From Sphingopyxis macrogoltabida (GTDB taxonomy: Bacteria; Pseudomonadota; Alphaproteobacteria; Sphingomonadales; Sphingomonadaceae), in contig QFPJ01000042.1 of the NCBI GenBank assembly GCA_003241685.1, positions 1 to 23,361 on the forward strand: DNA of 23,361 nt. The letters run 5' to 3'. Positions 20,540-23,361 of this stretch are shown in pieces. Below the pieces are notes generated by a model, which was not told the origin of the DNA, did not search any database, and worked only from the letters and a program-made list of their open reading frames with translations. Within the stretch, counting starts at the first letter, position 1. The number at the start of each line of letters is the position of its first letter. A program made the translations under genes and the position numbers.

Positions 20540-20567
20540 ATATGACGGATCCGGGCGCGGGAGTCAA
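20539..20567 (-). promoter_or_regulatory. Sigma-70-type promoter of hppD
   Basis: On the minus strand TTGACT (20562-20567) is a 5-of-6 match to the -35 box. After a 17-nt spacer, CATATT (20539-20544) is a 4-of-6 match to the -10 box. The predicted start of transcription is near 20532, inside the palindrome, giving a leader of about 25 nt. Confidence 0.65.
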
Positions 20568-20649
20568 TGCTCCACCCCCGGTCGCGGGGAAGGAGATGGG
20601 GCCTGACCGCCCGAACTGCTTGCTTCGCGCCTTCGCGTGAAACGACCGC

Positions 20650-22536
20650 CTACGCCGCCGCTTCCTCAATGGCCTCCAGGGCCGCCATCCACGCGGCCTC
20701 GACCGTTTCCATTTCAGCCGCCAGCTTGCCTCGCCGCTGCGACAGATCGCCCATGGTCAGCTTCGCCAGAGCGGGCTCTGCACCGGCGGGGTCGAACATC
20801 GCGCGATCGATCGCGCTGATCTGCTGCGCAAGTTTGGCGGCGCGTGATTCATGATCCTTTGCCGTCTTGCGGAGCGCCGCCTGCGCCTCGCGCGCTTTTG
20901 CGGCTTCCTGCCGCGCGAGCTTGGCATCCTTCGTTCTGGCGGGTGCACCCCTGGTGTCGTCATTGGCGGCCGATTTGCCAAGGATGAAGGCGACATAATC
21001 GTCCATGCTGCCGTCGAACTCGCGCGCCGTCCCGTCATCGACCAGCACGAGCCGGTCGGCGGTGAGTTCGAGCATATGCCGATCGTGGCTGACGATCAGC
21101 ACCGCGCCGTCGAAACCGTTCAGGGCCTGGACCAGCGCCTCGCGCGCATCGACGTCGAGGTGGTTGGTCGGTTCGTCGAGGATCAGCAAATGCGGCGCAT
21201 CGCGCGTGATCAGCGCCAGCGCCAGCCGCGCGCGTTCGCCGCCCGACAGCTTGCCGACCTCGGTCGTCGCCCTGTTCCCCGAAAAACCGAAGCGGCCGAG
21301 CTGCGCCCGAACCGCGCCGGGCGTCTTGCCCGCCATGACGCGGGTCATATGTCCCAGCGGCGTGTCGGCGCCGTCGAGTTCCTCGACCTGATATTGGGTG
21401 AAATAGCCGACGCGCATCTTGCCCGCGACCGCCATGCCGCCTTCTTCCGGTTTCAGTTGCGCCGCCAGCAGCCGTGCCAGCGTCGTCTTGCCATTGCCGT
21501 TGCGGCCGAGCAGCGCGACCCGGTCGTCGGGATCGATCCGCAGATTGAGCCGGCGCAGCACCGGATCGCCGGGCGCATAGCCGACGCTGGCGAAATCGAG
21601 CGTGATCAGCGGCGGCTTCAACTCGTCGCCGGGGCTCGGAAAATCGAAGACGAGGCTGGGGTCGTCGGTGATCGCGGCGATCGGCTGCATCCGCGCGAGC
21701 TGCTTGGCGCGCGACTGCGCCTGTTTGGCGGTCGAGGCGCGGGCGCTGTTGCGGGCGACATAATCGGCAAGCTTGGCGCGCTGCGCATCCTGCGCCGCCT
21801 TCGCCGCCGCGAGCTGTGCCGCGCGTTCGGCGCGCTGGCGCTCGAACGCGTCATAACCGCCCGCATAAAGCGTCACCTTGCCGCCTTCCAGATGCAGGAT
21901 ATGATCGACAACATTGTTGAGCAGGTCGCGTTCGTGGCTGATCACGACAAGCTGCCCCGGATAGCCGCGCAGGAAGCTTTCGAGCCACATCGTCGCTTCG
22001 AGGTCGAGGTGGTTCGACGGTTCGTCGAGCAGCAGCAGGTCGGGATTGGAAAAGAGCAGCGCGGCCAGCGCGACCCGCATCTTCCACCCGCCCGAGAAGC
22101 TGTCGAGCGATTGTGCCTGCATATCTTCGTCGAAGCCAAGGCCGATCAGGATGCGCGCGGCGCGCGCGGGCGCGGTATAGGCGTCGATCGCGATCAGCCG
22201 TTCGTGAATGTCGCCCAGCGCGTCGGGATCGGTTTCGCTTTCCGACCGCGCGAGCAGGTCGGCGCGTTCGGTGTCGGCGGCCAGAACCGTTTCGAACGGC
22301 GTTGCCGTCCCGCTGGGCGCCTCCTGCGCGATATAGCCGATGCGCGTCCTGCGCGGCATGTCGACGCCGCCCTCGTCGGCCTCCAGACTGCCGATCATCA
22401 CTTTCATCAGCGTCGATTTGCCCGCGCCGTTGCGGCCGATCAGGCCGGTGCGGCTTCGGGCCGGCAGGCTCGCGCTCGCGCGGTCGAGGATGGTGCGCCC
22501 GCCGAGGCGCACGGTAAGGCCGTTGATCGTCAGCAT
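20650..22536 (-). CDS. ABC-F family ATPase (YheS-like)
   Basis: Soluble twin-ATPase of the ABC-F group, which acts on ribosomes rather than in transport; 628 aa. The first ATPase has Walker A GRNGAGKST (35-43), signature FSGGWKMRVALA (148-159) and Walker B LLLLDEPSNHLD (167-178). The linker (about 225-290) is Ala/Arg/Lys-rich and helical, with the short arm typical of YheS/Uup-like members. The second ATPase has Walker A GRNGNGKTT (344-352), signature LSGGERARLALA (430-441) and Walker B LLILDEPTNHLD (450-461). A charged coiled-coil C-terminus spans about 530-628. The FSGGW variant in the first domain points to YheS. The start at 22536 (MLTINGLTVRLGG) is preferred over an ATG 12 codons earlier that lacks homology. 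It is upstream of hppD on the same strand but separated by 142 bp and a new promoter. Confidence 0.93.
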   Translation of the reverse strand: MLTINGLTVRLGGRTILDRASASLPARSRTGLIGRNGAGKSTLMKVMIGSLEADEGGVDMPRRTRIGYIAQEAPSGTATPFETVLAADTERADLLARSESETDPDALGDIHERLIAIDAYTAPARAARILIGLGFDEDMQAQSLDSFSGGWKMRVALAALLFSNPDLLLLDEPSNHLDLEATMWLESFLRGYPGQLVVISHERDLLNNVVDHILHLEGGKVTLYAGGYDAFERQRAERAAQLAAAKAAQDAQRAKLADYVARNSARASTAKQAQSRAKQLARMQPIAAITDDPSLVFDFPSPGDELKPPLITLDFASVGYAPGDPVLRRLNLRIDPDDRVALLGRNGNGKTTLARLLAAQLKPEEGGMAVAGKMRVGYFTQYQVEELDGADTPLGHMTRVMAGKTPGAVRAQLGRFGFSGNRATTEVGKLSGGERARLALALITRDAPHLLILDEPTNHLDVDAREALVQALNGFDGAVLIVSHDRHMLELTADRLVLVDDGTAREFDGSMDDYVAFILGKSAANDDTRGAPARTKDAKLARQEAAKAREAQAALRKTAKDHESRAAKLAQQISAIDRAMFDPAGAEPALAKLTMGDLSQRRGKLAAEMETVEAAWMAALEAIEEAAA

Positions 22537-22616
22537 GGCGGCGCGCCTAGCATGATGCGCGGCAAAGCCCAAGCGCAGGACTGGATTTGGACGGCGCGAT
22601 CCGGCAGGGTCGCGCC

Positions 22617-23039
22617 ATGCCCGCGCTGACGCCCTTTCATATCGCCTTTCCCGTCGACGACCTGGACGCCGCGCGCCATTTCTATGGCACCGTCCTCGGC
22701 TGCGGCGAGGGACGCAGCGATACCGATTGGATCGATTTCAACCTCTATGGGCATCAGATCGTCGCCCACCGCGTCGCCGGGAAAAGGGCGATTGCCGGCC
22801 ATAATCCGGTCGACGGCCACGATGTGCCCGTGCCGCATTTCGGGGTCATATTGTCACCCGGCGACTGGCGGGCGCTGGCCGAACGGTTGCAGGCGCACGG
22901 CACCCGCTTCGTCGTCGAACCGCATACCCGCTTTGCCGGGCAGCCGGGCGAGCAATCGACGATGTTCTTTCTCGACCCCGCCGGAAATGCGCTGGAGTTC
23001 AAGGCGTTCGCCGACCCGGACCAGCTGTTCGCGACCTGA
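22617..23039 (+). CDS. VOC family protein (glyoxalase-like dioxygenase)
   Basis: Small cytoplasmic metalloprotein-type fold of 140 aa. It shows FHIAFPVDDLDAARHFYGTV at the N-terminus, VPVPHFGVIL in the middle and MFFLDPAGNALEFKAF near the end. These place the likely metal ligands at His8, the His of VPHFG and the Glu of LEFK. The start at 22617 immediately precedes the conserved first strand; no strong ribosome-binding site is visible. It is divergent from the ABC-F gene with 80 bp between starts, and its 3' end nearly abuts the convergent transporter gene. The substrate is unknown. Confidence 0.88.
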   Translation: MPALTPFHIAFPVDDLDAARHFYGTVLGCGEGRSDTDWIDFNLYGHQIVAHRVAGKRAIAGHNPVDGHDVPVPHFGVILSPGDWRALAERLQAHGTRFVVEPHTRFAGQPGEQSTMFFLDPAGNALEFKAFADPDQLFAT

Positions 23040-23045
23040 ACGACC

Positions 23046-23361
23046 CTAATGCGACGCGCCCATCGACACGCGCTTGGGCAGCGGCGCGCACCACACCGCA
23101 ATCGCGGCGATCACGAAGACCACACCCGCCGCCAGGAAGATATGCAGGACGCCCAGCGTCGCCGCCTGCACATCGACCAGCCGTTCGACCGCGGCGCGCG
23201 CCTGTTCCAGCGTCAGGCCCGCCTGCTGCATCCGGTCCATGACCCCGCCGGTGTCGTTCATATGCGACACGAGTTCGGACCGCGACACGCGGGTTTCGGT
23301 GTCCCATGCCGTCGTGGCGACGGCGGTGCCGATCGCACCGCTCAACGTCCGCAGGAAGCTC
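23046..23361 (-). CDS. DHA2-type MFS drug-efflux transporter, C-terminal part (runs off the right edge)
   Basis: The C-terminal 104 or so residues of a 14-helix major-facilitator efflux protein of the EmrB/QacA group. The visible part begins FLRTLSGAIGTAVATTAWD, the conserved motif before the last periplasmic loop. A charged loop (ERLVDVQAATLG) follows, then one final membrane helix (FLAAGVVFVIAAIAVWCA) and a short cytoplasmic tail. The rest, including the start, lies beyond the window. It converges on the VOC gene with a 6-nt gap and no terminator between them. The substrate cannot be inferred from this fragment. Confidence 0.85.
   Translation of the reverse strand, partial: SFLRTLSGAIGTAVATTAWDTETRVSRSELVSHMNDTGGVMDRMQQAGLTLEQARAAVERLVDVQAATLGVLHIFLAAGVVFVIAAIAVWCAPLPKRVSMGASH

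Noticed and set aside
20851..22629. A 592-codon plus-strand frame opposite the ABC-F gene
   Set aside because: The sense strand encodes perfect Walker A, signature and Walker B motifs twice. The plus-strand product has no domain features.

Overview
The window looks like chromosomal DNA from a pigmented alphaproteobacterium of the order Sphingomonadales, probably a Sphingopyxis- or Sphingomonas-like strain. Evidence for this is the high GC with strong third-position bias, a CrtY/CrtI/CrtB carotenoid operon, a large TonB-dependent receptor beside a beta-propeller phytase, a PopZ-type polar protein behind tolC, and palindromic intergenic repeats of the kind common in this order. The genus is inferred from family knowledge, not from a database search.

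Layout. (1) 1-588: N-terminal part of a P4-type tyrosine integrase on the minus strand, reading away from the 3' end of a tRNA-Cys(GCA) gene (755-828). This is the classic end of a genomic island that lies off the left edge. (2) 1085-3799: a core block of isoaspartate methyltransferase-like protein, TolC and PopZ-like protein. (3) 3800-4647: about 850 bp without genes, packed with dispersed repeats. (4) 4648-5806, minus strand: an integral-membrane di-iron hydroxylase (sterol desaturase family) overlapping a secreted DUF2141 protein by 122 nt in another frame. (5) 5855-11201, plus strand: a tightly coupled operon crtY-crtI-LOG-crtB-pnuC-NadR-like kinase; every junction except crtI/LOG overlaps by 1 or 4 nt. 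(6) 11202-11722: about 520 bp of repeats plus a candidate regulatory region. (7) 11723-17021: an operon of TonB-dependent receptor, purple-acid-phosphatase-like phosphoesterase and beta-propeller phytase lipoprotein, presumably for phosphate from phytate or other organic phosphates. (8) 17216-18808: purH. (9) 18874-20507, minus: hppD and a VOC protein in a two-gene tyrosine-catabolism operon with an unusually clear promoter and operator. (10) 20650-22536, minus: an ABC-F ATPase. (11) 22617-23039, plus: a small VOC protein. (12) 23046-23361, minus: the C-terminal end of a DHA2-type MFS transporter.

How the genes work together. CrtB makes phytoene, CrtI desaturates it to lycopene, and CrtY cyclises lycopene to beta-carotene. 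The divergent membrane hydroxylase is a candidate ring hydroxylase, because no classical CrtZ, CrtE, CrtW or CrtG gene is present. Three genes in the same operon (LOG phosphoribohydrolase, PnuC transporter, nicotinamide-riboside kinase-like protein) have no known role in carotenoids and look like a nucleotide or NAD-precursor module. This combination and the overlapping hydroxylase/DUF2141 pair are the least explained parts of the window. The carotenoid block as a whole is bracketed by two inverted copies of one roughly 115-bp dispersed repeat.
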